Shown in pieces: positions 1 through 8,238 of a stretch of DNA of 64,000 bases. The first letter of the stretch is position 1. Every line of letters begins with the position of its first letter. This DNA comes from Saprospiraceae bacterium (GTDB lineage: Bacteria > Bacteroidota > Bacteroidia > Chitinophagales > Saprospiraceae): contig JANQPA010000001.1 in assembly GCA_028285545.1 (NCBI GenBank), positions 1 through 64,000 of the forward strand, in the 5' to 3' direction. The notes beneath the pieces are model-generated. The model was not told the origin of the DNA, searched no databases, and worked only from the letters and a program-made list of their open reading frames with translations. A program made the position numbers and the translations under genes.

Positions 1-94
1 TAACAAGTAATCCGTATAGAGGTCCATTATATCTTGCATAGCCTTTTAAAGCTACGCTTTATTTCATAATATTTCCTTTCGCTTGCGTAAGGTC
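1..94. repeat. Non-coding palindromic segment interrupting a hydrolase gene
   Basis: Two short perfect or near-perfect hairpins lie here: TAAAGC/GCTTTA (47-61, 3-nt loop) and CCTTTCGC/GCGTAAGG (75-92, 2-nt loop, one T-T mismatch). In the frame of the downstream glycoside hydrolase there are stops at 67-69 and 88-90, and hydrolase-like protein sequence begins directly after. The segment therefore looks foreign to the gene: the end of a small palindromic element, or an assembly edge. I cannot tell which. Confidence 0.4.
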
Positions 95-2301
95 AGTTAT
101 TAATCACCCCAATTGCCTATTGGGGCAATGGATGGCCGGAAAGAGATGAACAGACACCTGGTTTTTCCTTCAAATACGGAAAAGATGCCTGCCTAACTAA
201 TCCTGAAGCCATTAAAGCTCAGGAAAATTACCTCTATCAATTTCTTAACCATATAAACTATTATACCGGGATACCTCTAAAAGATGATCCAGATATTATT
301 GCCTTCGAAATCAGCAATGAACCAAAACATAGGGGATCAAAAGAGGAGACCATTTCTTTTATAAACCGTATGGTAGCCGCTATGCAAAAAACAGGTTGCC
401 AAAAGCCCATTTTTTATAATATGAGTCATGCTATCCAAGTCAAGGATGCTTACTTAGAATCCAATGTCCAGGGAGGGACCTTTCAATGGTACCCTACAAG
501 GCTATTGGCTCCCCAGGAATTAGAAGGGAATTTACTACCTAATGTTGATCGTTATGAAATTCCCTTTGCCCAAGATGTGCGATTTAAAAAGATGGCGAAA
601 GTAGTATATGAATTTGATGCTGCTGATGTAGGTCGGTCCTATATTTACCCTGCCATGGCCAGAAGTTTTAGAACAGCTGGAATACAGTGGGCCACCCATT
701 TTTCTTATGATCCCACCTATATTGCGGATGTCAATACAGAATATGCCACCCATTATATGAATTTGGCTTATACTCCACAAAAGGCACTGAGTCTAAAAAT
801 TGCTTCAAAAGTATTCCACGATATTCAGTTATATTCTGATTATGGTCCTTATCCCCAAAATAAAGAATTCGGGAATTTTAGAGTAGATTATCTGGAAGAT
901 CTGGCGGAAATGGTAAACGAAACTGAATTCATCTATACCAACCATACCAATACTAAACCAACTAGCGCAGAAAAATTAGCTAGCATTTCTGGCTGGGGAA
1001 ATTCTAACGTAGTAAAATACGATGGTACCGGAGCTTATTTTTTAGATAAAATAGAAGAGGGAATATGGCGCCTTGAAGTTATGCCAGATGTTTTATGGGT
1101 TCGAGATCCTTTTGGAAAAACCAGCCCAAAACAAAGAGTTGCCGTAATTAAATGGAAGCATCGAATGATGAGAATTATGTTACCAGATTTAGGGGAGGAA
1201 TTTAGGATTGAAGCCATCAATCAGGGTAATTCTTTTGAATCAGGTGCCGAAAATCAAAGCTTCCCCATATATCCTGGTACTTATTTGTTGGTCAAAAAAG
1301 GAGTAGAATCGACCATTGATCCCCATTCTACATGGCAAAATATTAGCTTGAGTGAGTTTTCGGCTCCTGTGGAAAATATTGACCAAACCTATGTTATTCA
1401 CCAGCCCGCTGAGGTAATTGATTCCGGCTCTCCTTATGAGGTAAAGGCTATGATTGCCAGTACTTATGATCAAATAGAATCCGTTGAGTTATTTTTTAAG
1501 GGTAATGGATATTGGCAAAAAAGAATTGGCATGCATGCTGGCCAGGGGTTTGAATATATTGCTACCATTCCAGGTAGCCTGGTACAGGAAGGTTTTTTGG
1601 AATATAATATTGTAGTTAAGGAAAAAGGAAACTATACCACTCATCCAGAAGGCCTTGCTACTCACCCCTGGGATTGGGATTATTTTGCAGAAAAACCCTA
1701 TAAGGTTCCAGTCGTAAAAAAGGAGGCTCCTCTCTATTTATTTAATGCTCAAACTGACGCTCGAGTTCTAAGTCGAGGGTGGTTGGAAAATTCCGGATAC
1801 CTCATTCCTGGGAGTACGTCAGGAAAATCAGCTCTCGAAATTAATGTAAAGCAGCTTTTTATAGTTGACCCCGATAATACCGAAGCAAGTCCAATTTATG
1901 ATTACAGCATGCGCTTTGCTTTTAAGGATAAAATCCGGGGGCGTAAAGAGAATCTGGACAAAAAACAAACTATGGTTATCCGAGGGAAAAGCCTGAACAA
2001 CAAACCCTGCAAATTGCAGATTGCACTAGTTGATAAAAACGCTACTGCTTTTGGAGTAATAGTTGAGATGTTGCCCGACCAAGAAGAGTATCGCATTGAT
2101 TTACAATCACTTAAAAAGGTCAGATTAATTACATTGCCTCGTCCCTATCCCACTTTTTTGCCCTATTATTTTGAGGGTGGGCTAGATCAATTCTCCATGA
2201 AAGATATTGAAGTACTGCAATTATCTATTGGGCCGGGTATCGCTAGACCAGATTTAAAGAAAAAACATGGGATTATGTTGGAATCTGTTCGATTGGAGTG
2301 A
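91..2301 (+). CDS. Glycoside hydrolase (GH5/cellulase-like), 5' part missing
   Basis: The open frame starts at 91, right after in-frame stops, and the first possible ATG is only at 370. Residues encoded before 370 are clearly family-like: TPIAYWGNGWPERDE, then IAFEISNEPKH, where NEP fits the acid/base motif of clan A (GH5-type) TIM-barrel hydrolases. Starting at ATG 370 would therefore remove a catalytic residue. The second half (from about 1000) is beta-rich and resembles C-terminal sandwich domains of secreted Bacteroidota hydrolases. No signal peptide is present, as expected if the true N-terminus has been lost. It may be a pseudogene or a gene cut by a small insertion. The substrate cannot be read from the sequence. 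Confidence 0.6.
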   Translation, partial: GQLLITPIAYWGNGWPERDEQTPGFSFKYGKDACLTNPEAIKAQENYLYQFLNHINYYTGIPLKDDPDIIAFEISNEPKHRGSKEETISFINRMVAAMQKTGCQKPIFYNMSHAIQVKDAYLESNVQGGTFQWYPTRLLAPQELEGNLLPNVDRYEIPFAQDVRFKKMAKVVYEFDAADVGRSYIYPAMARSFRTAGIQWATHFSYDPTYIADVNTEYATHYMNLAYTPQKALSLKIASKVFHDIQLYSDYGPYPQNKEFGNFRVDYLEDLAEMVNETEFIYTNHTNTKPTSAEKLASISGWGNSNVVKYDGTGAYFLDKIEEGIWRLEVMPDVLWVRDPFGKTSPKQRVAVIKWKHRMMRIMLPDLGEEFRIEAINQGNSFESGAENQSFPIYPGTYLLVKKGVESTIDPHSTWQNISLSEFSAPVENIDQTYVIHQPAEVIDSGSPYEVKAMIASTYDQIESVELFFKGNGYWQKRIGMHAGQGFEYIATIPGSLVQEGFLEYNIVVKEKGNYTTHPEGLATHPWDWDYFAEKPYKVPVVKKEAPLYLFNAQTDARVLSRGWLENSGYLIPGSTSGKSALEINVKQLFIVDPDNTEASPIYDYSMRFAFKDKIRGRKENLDKKQTMVIRGKSLNNKPCKLQIALVDKNATAFGVIVEMLPDQEEYRIDLQSLKKVRLITLPRPYPTFLPYYFEGGLDQFSMKDIEVLQLSIGPGIARPDLKKKHGIMLESVRLE

Positions 2302-2335
2302 GAATCCAGTAAATAGTTCTCTGTGAGGAAGAATA

Positions 2336-2358
2336 TCTTTCTACTTTCTACCTTTTAC
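2336..2358. repeat. TTTCTAC polypyrimidine microsatellite
   Basis: Sequence ATCTTTCTACTTTCTACC followed by TTTTACAT, in the gap between the convergent hydrolase and peptidase genes. A close copy lies at 14242-14265, and related arms occur at 61210-61230 and 61273-61301. Confidence 0.45.
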
Positions 2359-2371
2359 ATTATACAATTTA

Positions 2372-3892
2372 CTACTCAAACCGTTCGGCCAAAATCGAAA
2401 TCATCGTTTTTATTCCATTCACATAATTCCCTACTCGCAAATTCTCATTGGGGCTATGCTGGTTATTGTCCATATTAACGGTAGGGACGATAACTGCAGG
2501 CACGTTTAAAGTAACTACGAAGGGTGAAATGGGGATAGAACCTCCCCCAATCCTTATTTTTATAGGATCTTTACCATAAGCTTTAGTCAGAGCTCTGGAT
2601 AACCAATTCCCCACATCAGAATCAATGGTCGTTCGAAAAGACTGGTAATTGATTACCGATCTAAAAAAAACGATTTTAGGATATTTCATTCGCTCTTCTT
2701 CGGTGGGTTCCTTATCCACAACAAAATAACCCTGTTTTTGAATATGATTTTTAATAAGCGACATTAGTCTTTCCGGATCACTTTCTTTGACAAGGCGAAC
2801 ATCAATTTCGGCTGTAGCGGTGGCTGGAATAATGGTTCGGGACTTGCTGCCAACCCAAGCGGAATTCATGCCTCTGACATTTAAGGATGGGTATTGTATG
2901 GCTTCCTGATAGTTTTTTCCCACAGCCTCAGGTCGGGCAATACCAATTTTCTTTTGAATGTATTTTTCATCATCTGGCACGGAAGACAGGATTTGTCGGG
3001 TAGCCTTATTAATTTTTATTCCATCATAAAAACCTTTGATGGTTACTCGTCCTTCATCATCTTTCATGGAAGCTATCAATTGAGCGAGGCGAATGGCAGG
3101 ATTAGGAGCATAATTACCATAATGACCACTATGCTGAGGAACCCGAGGTCCATAAACGGTCAAAGTTAGAGTGGCAATACCCCGAGCCCCAAATACGAGG
3201 GTTGGCTCTCCGGATATATGTAAGGGTCCATCATAAATAATGAGGTAGTCAGCGGCCAGTTCTTTACTATATTCCTTTACAGCCCCGGGTAACCTTGGTG
3301 AGCCCATCTCTTCCTCAAAATCCATAATTACCTTAATATTATAGGAAGGTTCAATGTTCAGTTCTTTGGCTGCGTCAAGTGCAGCTAAAAACATGGCAGC
3401 AGGACCTTTAGCATCCGAGGTAGAGCGAGCGAAGATTCTCCAGTCAGGGTTGTATTTTTCCTTAATTTTAGCCCAATCTATGGTTTTCCATTCTCCGTTT
3501 GCGTCTTTTTCTTTGAGGGTGGGTATCCAGGGGCTTTTCTGATCCCATTTACTAAAATCAACGGGCTGGCCATCGATTTGGAGGTAGATCAAGATAGTCT
3601 TTTGAGGCTTATTAACTTTTCTTTCGGCCAGTAAAAGCGGGACGGTGCTCGTTTCTAGTCGGGTGGTGGTAAAACTTCTGGCCTGAAATTCCTTCTCACA
3701 CCATTCTACATTTTTAATGATGTCAGCAGCATTATTGGCATCATTGGGAATGCTTAAGAGGTCATAATAATTTTGGAAGGAAGCGTAGGCATATTTATCG
3801 GCAATTTGATTCAACTTTTCAATGCTAAGGTCATTCTGAGCTAGTACCAGGCCGGCGATTAGCAAACAAAATACAGTCGGGAAGAGTTTCAT
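2372..3892 (-). CDS. Secreted M20-family metallopeptidase/dipeptidase-like protein
   Basis: A 506-aa exported protein: an N-terminal signal peptide ends at about residue 19 (LVLAQ). M20 landmarks appear in order: IDGQPVD near residue 110, SDAKGP with the bridging Asp, DFEEEMGSP with the catalytic Glu pair, IIYDGP with a further ligand, RIGGGSIP, and HSPNENLR near the C-terminus. The dimerisation insert (HSGHYGNYAPNP) is present. The first metal-ligand motif, normally GHxDGQP, reads LQIDGQP, so the His is replaced by Gln. It may use altered metal binding. Its role is probably periplasmic or surface peptide hydrolysis. The gene stands alone on the minus strand, convergent with the hydrolase. 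Confidence 0.8.
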   Translation of the reverse strand: MKLFPTVFCLLIAGLVLAQNDLSIEKLNQIADKYAYASFQNYYDLLSIPNDANNAADIIKNVEWCEKEFQARSFTTTRLETSTVPLLLAERKVNKPQKTILIYLQIDGQPVDFSKWDQKSPWIPTLKEKDANGEWKTIDWAKIKEKYNPDWRIFARSTSDAKGPAAMFLAALDAAKELNIEPSYNIKVIMDFEEEMGSPRLPGAVKEYSKELAADYLIIYDGPLHISGEPTLVFGARGIATLTLTVYGPRVPQHSGHYGNYAPNPAIRLAQLIASMKDDEGRVTIKGFYDGIKINKATRQILSSVPDDEKYIQKKIGIARPEAVGKNYQEAIQYPSLNVRGMNSAWVGSKSRTIIPATATAEIDVRLVKESDPERLMSLIKNHIQKQGYFVVDKEPTEEERMKYPKIVFFRSVINYQSFRTTIDSDVGNWLSRALTKAYGKDPIKIRIGGGSIPISPFVVTLNVPAVIVPTVNMDNNQHSPNENLRVGNYVNGIKTMISILAERFE

Positions 3893-3925
3893 AAATTTTT
3901 TGCTGCTGAAGATACGTAATCAGGA

Positions 3926-3994
3926 AGACATGTCATATCTAGACATGTCATGTGCTGAATAAAGAGACATGTCATGTTTAGACATGTCATATCT
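3926..3994. repeat. GACATGTCAT palindromic repeat cluster A (two copies)
   Basis: Two tandem copies of an imperfect palindrome, AGACATGTCATATCTAGACA (start 3926) and AGACATGTCATGTTTAGACA (start 3965), in the short upstream region of the M20 gene. Related copies occur at 4077-4107, 42767-42793 and 42871-42899. The 10-mer GACATGTCAT and its complement recur throughout. This is REP-like and of unknown function. Confidence 0.65.
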
Positions 3995-4066
3995 CCAAAG
4001 CAATACTTTTCTATAAAATATGGGCTTTAGATGCCGTTCCTTTAAAAAATGATTCAAATTTATGTG

Positions 4067-4116
4067 TGTAAATAATAGACATGTCATATCTAGACATGAC
4101 ATGTCTATTATTTACA
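4067..4116. terminator. 21-bp perfect inverted repeat downstream of the Cys-rich gene
   Basis: The left arm 4067-4087 (TGTAAATAATAGACATGTCA and one further T) is perfectly complementary to 4096-4116, with an 8-nt spacer. It lies 17 bp beyond the stop of the minus-strand Cys-rich gene. The core of each arm is a GACATGTC repeat unit. The arms end in AT-rich stretches, so it could act as a bidirectional terminator. The role is inferred. Confidence 0.6.
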
Positions 4117-4132
4117 TCCATATCCACACACC

Positions 4133-4609
4133 CTATAAACTACGACTCTTCTCCACCTTTTTTTCTTCACAGTTGGCAGGCTTACAGGCTTTGGGGTCGC
4201 AATCTTTTTTATTATTCAAACTGACCTTCTTTGCTAGAGAAGTAGATTCAGTAGTTTTTGCGCTGGCTTTGATTTTCTCACCACTTGCAGGAAGACAATC
4301 TTTTGGATCACAGTTGGGTTTACAATTTGGAGGGCAATCCTTTGGATCACAATTAGTTTTGCTGGCTACTTTAACTGTCTTGCCTTTAGAGGATACCGTT
4401 TTAGCCTTTTCAGCACTAGGTGAGCAGCTATTTGACTTGGGGGTAATTTGCAAATCAATCTTTACATAATAATCTTTGTCAGTGGTAGACTTATCAGCAG
4501 TGCTTTCCTTTTTGCAATCTTTTGGTTGGCACTTAGCTTGAGCAAAACTGAAATTAGGAATGAGGAAAGAAACAAGGACTAGGCTGAGGAACAAACTGAA
4601 ATACTTCAT
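4133..4609 (-). CDS. Secreted cysteine-rich protein with CxPKxC repeats
   Basis: 158 aa. A signal peptide (about residues 1-24, ending FSFAQA) precedes a Lys/Ser-rich chain with paired-cysteine motifs: CQPKDC near the N-terminus, then CDPKDC, CKPNCDPKDC and CDPKACKPANC. The sixfold recurrence of CxPK[DA]C and its variants suggests metal binding or disulfide crosslinking. I do not recognise a named family. It is transcribed divergently from a sensor kinase whose periplasmic loop is also Cys-containing, across a region with an operator-like array, so it is a likely target of that system. The ATG at 4609 gives an ideal signal peptide. Confidence 0.75.
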   Translation of the reverse strand: MKYFSLFLSLVLVSFLIPNFSFAQAKCQPKDCKKESTADKSTTDKDYYVKIDLQITPKSNSCSPSAEKAKTVSSKGKTVKVASKTNCDPKDCPPNCKPNCDPKDCLPASGEKIKASAKTTESTSLAKKVSLNNKKDCDPKACKPANCEEKKVEKSRSL

Positions 4610-4637
4610 TGTACATAAGTTTTTTTTGATAATAAAT

Positions 4638-4712
4638 TCACTTCACAAAAATGGGTCTAATCAGCTGTTAATTCTGTGAAGTGATTGTTAGATACTTGTT
4701 AGCTACTTGTTA
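4638..4712. promoter_or_regulatory. Operator-like array: inverted repeat plus three TTGTTA boxes at 11-bp spacing
   Basis: In the divergent gap between the Cys-rich gene and the sensor kinase, TTGTTA occurs at 4685, 4696 and 4707, exactly 11 bp apart. That is the direct-repeat geometry bound by OmpR/PhoB-type regulators. Next to it is a 10-bp inverted repeat, TCACTTCACA (4638-4647) with TGTGAAGTGA (4675-4684). The OmpR-type regulator encoded at 6038-6769 is the obvious candidate binder. Binding is inferred from geometry only. Confidence 0.6.
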
Positions 4713-4786
4713 AAGCCTCACTTTATAGCATAATTTTATGTTTTTTTGTAATTGGAAAAGTATTCTTCAACCTGAATCATAGGTTT

Positions 4787-6031
4787 ATGCGAATAGATAA
4801 ATCGTCCTGGACCATTATTGCCTCCTGTATAGCCCTGATATTATTAATATTGTTACAAGTTAATTGGCTTAATCACTCCAAAAGGCTCATAGAAGAGCAA
4901 TTTGATCAAAAAGTGACCATGGCCTTGTGCAGTGCTGTAGAGCAACTGGAAAAAGATATCCAGTCAAATGCCACCATCAATATGGCTTGTGATAAGAATA
5001 TGCCCATGTGTACCAGTGGGATATTAAAAACCAATCTAAGCGAAAATGACCTGCAATATGCCTTGAGCTGCGCTTTGAAAAAATATGATATCGGTCTTGA
5101 TTTTGCATTTGGCATTAAAAACAATCCTTATGGACTTGCTGAACCTGAGACCTATAGCTGTTATTCTCCTTCCATTCTTCCTGAGGATCATTTTGTACAG
5201 GTAGAATTTCAGGGTAAAGAAAAATACGTTATAGAAAAAATGGGCTTTATGCTCAGCTCCAGCATCATTATCCTACTCTTCATTTTTTCCCTTTTCGGAC
5301 TCACCCTCTACAGATTAATACAACAGAAACGACTGAATAAAGTAAGTATTGAATTTTTTAACAACATGGCCCATGAGTTCAGAACCCCTCTTACCAATAT
5401 AAAATTGGCCCTAAATCTATGGAAGAAAAAATCAGATGAAGCTCCCAACACCCGCTATTTTTCTATTATTAATAATGAAAGCAACCGGCTTTCTGAGCAA
5501 ATTGAGCGAATGTTACAGGTCGCTAAACTGGATAAAGGGGAATATTTTTTGGAAAAAAAGCCCCTCGATTTCAAAGAACTGATAGAAGAGGTGATTTCTG
5601 ATATGGGAGTTCAGGCTACTGAGAAACAAGGCCAGATTCATATAGATTATCAAAATGATAATCCTATGTTGCTCTCTGGTGATCAACTCCACCTGAGTAA
5701 TGCCATTCGAAATATAATCGACAATGCTATTAAATACTCACCTGGCAAACCCATTGTCAATATCCTTTTGAATGGCCATGAACAACAAGCTCACCTTTGT
5801 ATACAAGACAAAGGTATTGGCATGTCTGATCAACAACAACGTTTGATTTTTGATAAATTTTACCGGGCTCATCAAGGAAACCTGCACAATCAAAAAGGCT
5901 TTGGCCTTGGCCTGGCTTACACTAAGAAAATAATTGAATTACATCAGGGTGAAATAAAATTGGAAAGTAAACCCGACAAAGGAAGTCAATTTCATGTGTA
6001 TTTGCCATTAGAACAATTAAATCATCAATAA
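4787..6031 (+). CDS. Membrane sensor histidine kinase
   Basis: 414 aa. Membrane segments lie at about 7-28 and 155-177, flanking a periplasmic sensor domain of about 125 residues that carries several cysteines (ALCSAV, MACDKN, PMCTSG, LSCALKK, YSCYSP). The cytoplasmic part has a HisKA domain with phospho-acceptor His near residue 196 (NNMAHEFRTPL), an N-box (NIIDNAIKYS), and G-boxes DKGIGM and GFGLGL. It is followed 6 bp later by its response regulator, so the two form a two-component operon. The stimulus is unknown. The cysteines and the neighbouring Cys-rich secreted protein suggest a metal or redox signal, which is inference only. Confidence 0.92.
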   Translation: MRIDKSSWTIIASCIALILLILLQVNWLNHSKRLIEEQFDQKVTMALCSAVEQLEKDIQSNATINMACDKNMPMCTSGILKTNLSENDLQYALSCALKKYDIGLDFAFGIKNNPYGLAEPETYSCYSPSILPEDHFVQVEFQGKEKYVIEKMGFMLSSSIIILLFIFSLFGLTLYRLIQQKRLNKVSIEFFNNMAHEFRTPLTNIKLALNLWKKKSDEAPNTRYFSIINNESNRLSEQIERMLQVAKLDKGEYFLEKKPLDFKELIEEVISDMGVQATEKQGQIHIDYQNDNPMLLSGDQLHLSNAIRNIIDNAIKYSPGKPIVNILLNGHEQQAHLCIQDKGIGMSDQQQRLIFDKFYRAHQGNLHNQKGFGLGLAYTKKIIELHQGEIKLESKPDKGSQFHVYLPLEQLNHQ

Positions 6032-6037
6032 GTCATC

Positions 6038-6769
6038 ATGCTACAACAACAAATCAAAACTCATGGCTTTCCCTCCACTACTAGTAATATTTTAATTGTA
6101 GAAGACGATTTAAATCTGGGATTTCTTTTAGCTGAATTATTAGAGGGAGAGGGATATTTCGTCAAATTATGTAGAGACGGTCAAATGGGATATCATGCTA
6201 TGAAGCGCCAGAAATTTGATATGTGCATTCTCGATATCATGATGCCTAATATGGATGGATTTACCTTGGCCCAAAAACTTCGTCAGGAATATCCCAAGCT
6301 GCCCTTCCTGTTTTTAACTGCCAAATCAAGAAAAGAGGACATGATGCAGGGTTACAAGCACGGGGCAGAGGATTTTATTCTAAAACCCTTTGATGAAGAT
6401 GAGTTATTATGTAAACTAAAAGTCATTCTAAGACGTAGCCACCTGGAAATACCCGCCCAAAAATGTAAGTCTGAGTTTAAAATTGGACAATTCAATTTCA
6501 ATTACGATTTGCAGGAATTGGTTTTTAAAGGGGACAAAAGAAGATTGACTGAAAAAGAAAATGAAATTCTCAGGCTACTTTGTTTGCATAAAAATCAAAT
6601 TCTAAAAAGAGATGATGCTGTAGAGGAGATATACGGCAAAAAAGATTATTTCCTTGGGCGCAGTTTTGATGTATTCATTTCCAGGATAAGAAAGATGCTT
6701 TCCAGAGATCCTCAAATTCAAATTGAAAATGTGTTCAAGGTAGGTTTCATTTTAAAAGTACAGGATTGA
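6038..6769 (+). CDS. OmpR-family response regulator
   Basis: 243 aa. The receiver domain (about 17-135) has the acidic pocket VEDD, phospho-acceptor Asp66 (ILDIMMPNMDG), the conserved Thr/Ser region LFLTAKS and Lys in LKPFDED. A C-terminal winged-helix DNA-binding domain (about 145-243) has the typical LTEKENEILRLL and ending RIRKML...VFKVGF motifs. It is encoded 6 bp after the sensor kinase. Likely DNA targets are the TTGTTA boxes upstream of the operon, which would imply autoregulation and control of the divergent Cys-rich gene. Confidence 0.93.
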   Translation: MLQQQIKTHGFPSTTSNILIVEDDLNLGFLLAELLEGEGYFVKLCRDGQMGYHAMKRQKFDMCILDIMMPNMDGFTLAQKLRQEYPKLPFLFLTAKSRKEDMMQGYKHGAEDFILKPFDEDELLCKLKVILRRSHLEIPAQKCKSEFKIGQFNFNYDLQELVFKGDKRRLTEKENEILRLLCLHKNQILKRDDAVEEIYGKKDYFLGRSFDVFISRIRKMLSRDPQIQIENVFKVGFILKVQD

Positions 6770-6780
6770 GACTGTTGGGC

Positions 6781-6810
6781 AAAAAAAAAGTGCAACCCAA
6801 AAAGCTGCAC
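6781..6810 (-). terminator. Intrinsic terminator, minus strand
   Basis: Read on the minus strand, the stem GTGCAGC/GTTGCAC (7 bp, one G-U pair) is followed at once by nine T. This is a textbook rho-independent terminator. The nearest minus-strand gene ends at 7359, about 550 bp away, so it implies either a long 3' UTR or an independent short transcript. Confidence 0.7.
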
Positions 6811-7358
6811 CAAACCAATAGTAATGTATGAAACTTGTATCTTTTGCTGAAAGTCAGCGATTGTGTTCAAAATATATTTCGCGTATAAAATACGCTTAAA
6901 TTGTTTACAAAATCAAATTTCCCCTGAAATTATAGTTGCAAACAATCTGAATTAGAAATTTCCAGCAAAAATTTCCCCTAATTAATCAAAAAAACAGATG
7001 ACTATTTTTGAGAAATGGTTGGTTAAATTCCTCGCATTTTTTCAATTCACAATAAAGTCTACGCAAAATAACACAAATTGGTTCCCAGCAAAAATAATAT
7101 TCTCAAATTCAGACAAAAAGGAATGTCCGAGCAAGCAGACATCCCTGATAGGATCAGAAAATGAATAGGAATTCCAATTCAAATCCCAATCACTCGATTT
7201 GATGCGAAAAATTCTTTGAGTCTTCCAATAAGGAAGGTTCTGGTTTGTTCAGTAGTTTTTTTATTAATTTGAAGTGAGCATCTCTAAAAATAAAATAGGA
7301 AATGCTCACTCAGAATAGTACTTTTTAGCTTGCCTAGTGTAAGTGGTTTTAAGGTGGC
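6811..7358 (-). other. 548-bp gap, possible small RNA region
   Basis: No convincing ORF. It holds a perfect hairpin GCGTAT/ATACGC (6881-6895) and a longer imperfect stem GGAATGTC/GACATCCC (about 7121-7146), and on the minus strand it ends in a strong intrinsic terminator (6781-6810). It could be the long 3' UTR of the DUF4097 gene or an untranslated RNA gene. I could not match it to a known RNA family. Confidence 0.3.
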
Positions 7359-8174
7359 CTATATTTTCCTCAAATAAACATTATTATAGGTGGCTTTAAG
7401 TTTGAGGGAAGTTCCTCCACTATTGATCTTACCAACTACTTTATTAAAAAAAGCTTTTTCCTTGCTAGCAGAACGATCAATATCGATATCCATGTCTGTA
7501 AATAAAGAGCCATAGCTGGTGTTCATCTCTATATTTAGGTTAGCATTTGATGGTATGCTTACATCAACAAAGCTATAAGTTGAAAAAAGATCCGCCTCTG
7601 GCAAATTGGCTCTGGAATCAAATACTGCATTAATATGACCGTAAGTATTGTGGATATCCATAGCGTTGGAGCATTTTTCCAAATCAATGTCTCCATAGGT
7701 CGATTCCAAATTCAATTTTAAATTTGAAGGGACTTTAATCACCAAATCAATTTCTACAGCCACCCCATTACTGTAGGTATTAAAGCTCTCGGTTCCCAAT
7801 TCTTTTTTGAGCTGTCGAATCTTACTTTTATAATCTCCTTCTTTTTTGAAGTAATATTTTTCTCCCTTATGCTTAATGGTAACCATTTTGGGTAGGTCAT
7901 CCATATCTTTAATATAGGTATTAATGTTTAAGGTACCACCCGACTGATCAGAATCTATGATAAACGCATCATCGTTCTCTCCATTATTAATAGAAACAGA
8001 AGCCTCCACTTCTACCCGATCACCATCCCAATTCGTAATCTTGACATCTCCCCAGGTAAAATCACCCTTAAGGGTATTAATACCTGAAGTATTATAGGAT
8101 TTTTTTACAGTAGATTGGGCAGAAACCGTTGCAACAATAAAAAAAGCAGCTAGAATTATATTAATGGTTTTCAT
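7359..8174 (-). CDS. Exported DUF4097-type beta-repeat protein (second copy of pair)
   Basis: 271 aa with signal peptide (to about residue 20, VSAQ). The body is a repetitive beta-solenoid-like chain with motifs such as GDVKITNWDGD, STYGDIDLE and NTYGHINAVF, typical of DUF4097/GIN-type surface proteins. It is related to the upstream neighbour at 8239-9012: both end in KATYNNVYLRK/KATYKNIYLRK. It is the last gene of the sigma/anti-sigma operon (gap 64 bp). In Bacteroidota such proteins often follow ECF sigma/anti-sigma genes, suggesting an envelope role under control of that sigma factor. Biochemical function is unknown. Confidence 0.8.
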   Translation of the reverse strand: MKTINIILAAFFIVATVSAQSTVKKSYNTSGINTLKGDFTWGDVKITNWDGDRVEVEASVSINNGENDDAFIIDSDQSGGTLNINTYIKDMDDLPKMVTIKHKGEKYYFKKEGDYKSKIRQLKKELGTESFNTYSNGVAVEIDLVIKVPSNLKLNLESTYGDIDLEKCSNAMDIHNTYGHINAVFDSRANLPEADLFSTYSFVDVSIPSNANLNIEMNTSYGSLFTDMDIDIDRSASKEKAFFNKVVGKINSGGTSLKLKATYNNVYLRKI

Positions 8175-8238
8175 GATATATTGTCTTTGATTTAAAAAAC
8201 TGGCTAACTTAATCCCATTTTTCCTAGTTAACTATAGC

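Noticed and set aside
3920-4102. 60-codon minus-strand ORF made of the GACATGTC repeats
   Set aside because: The translation is only repeated Met-Ser-x-x-Asp-Met from the palindromes, with no coding signature. It is a repeat artefact.
4062-4469. 135-codon plus-strand ORF across the Cys-rich gene
   Set aside because: It is antisense to the Cys-rich gene, lacks a signal or recognisable domain, and starts inside the 21-bp inverted repeat. It is best explained as a shadow.
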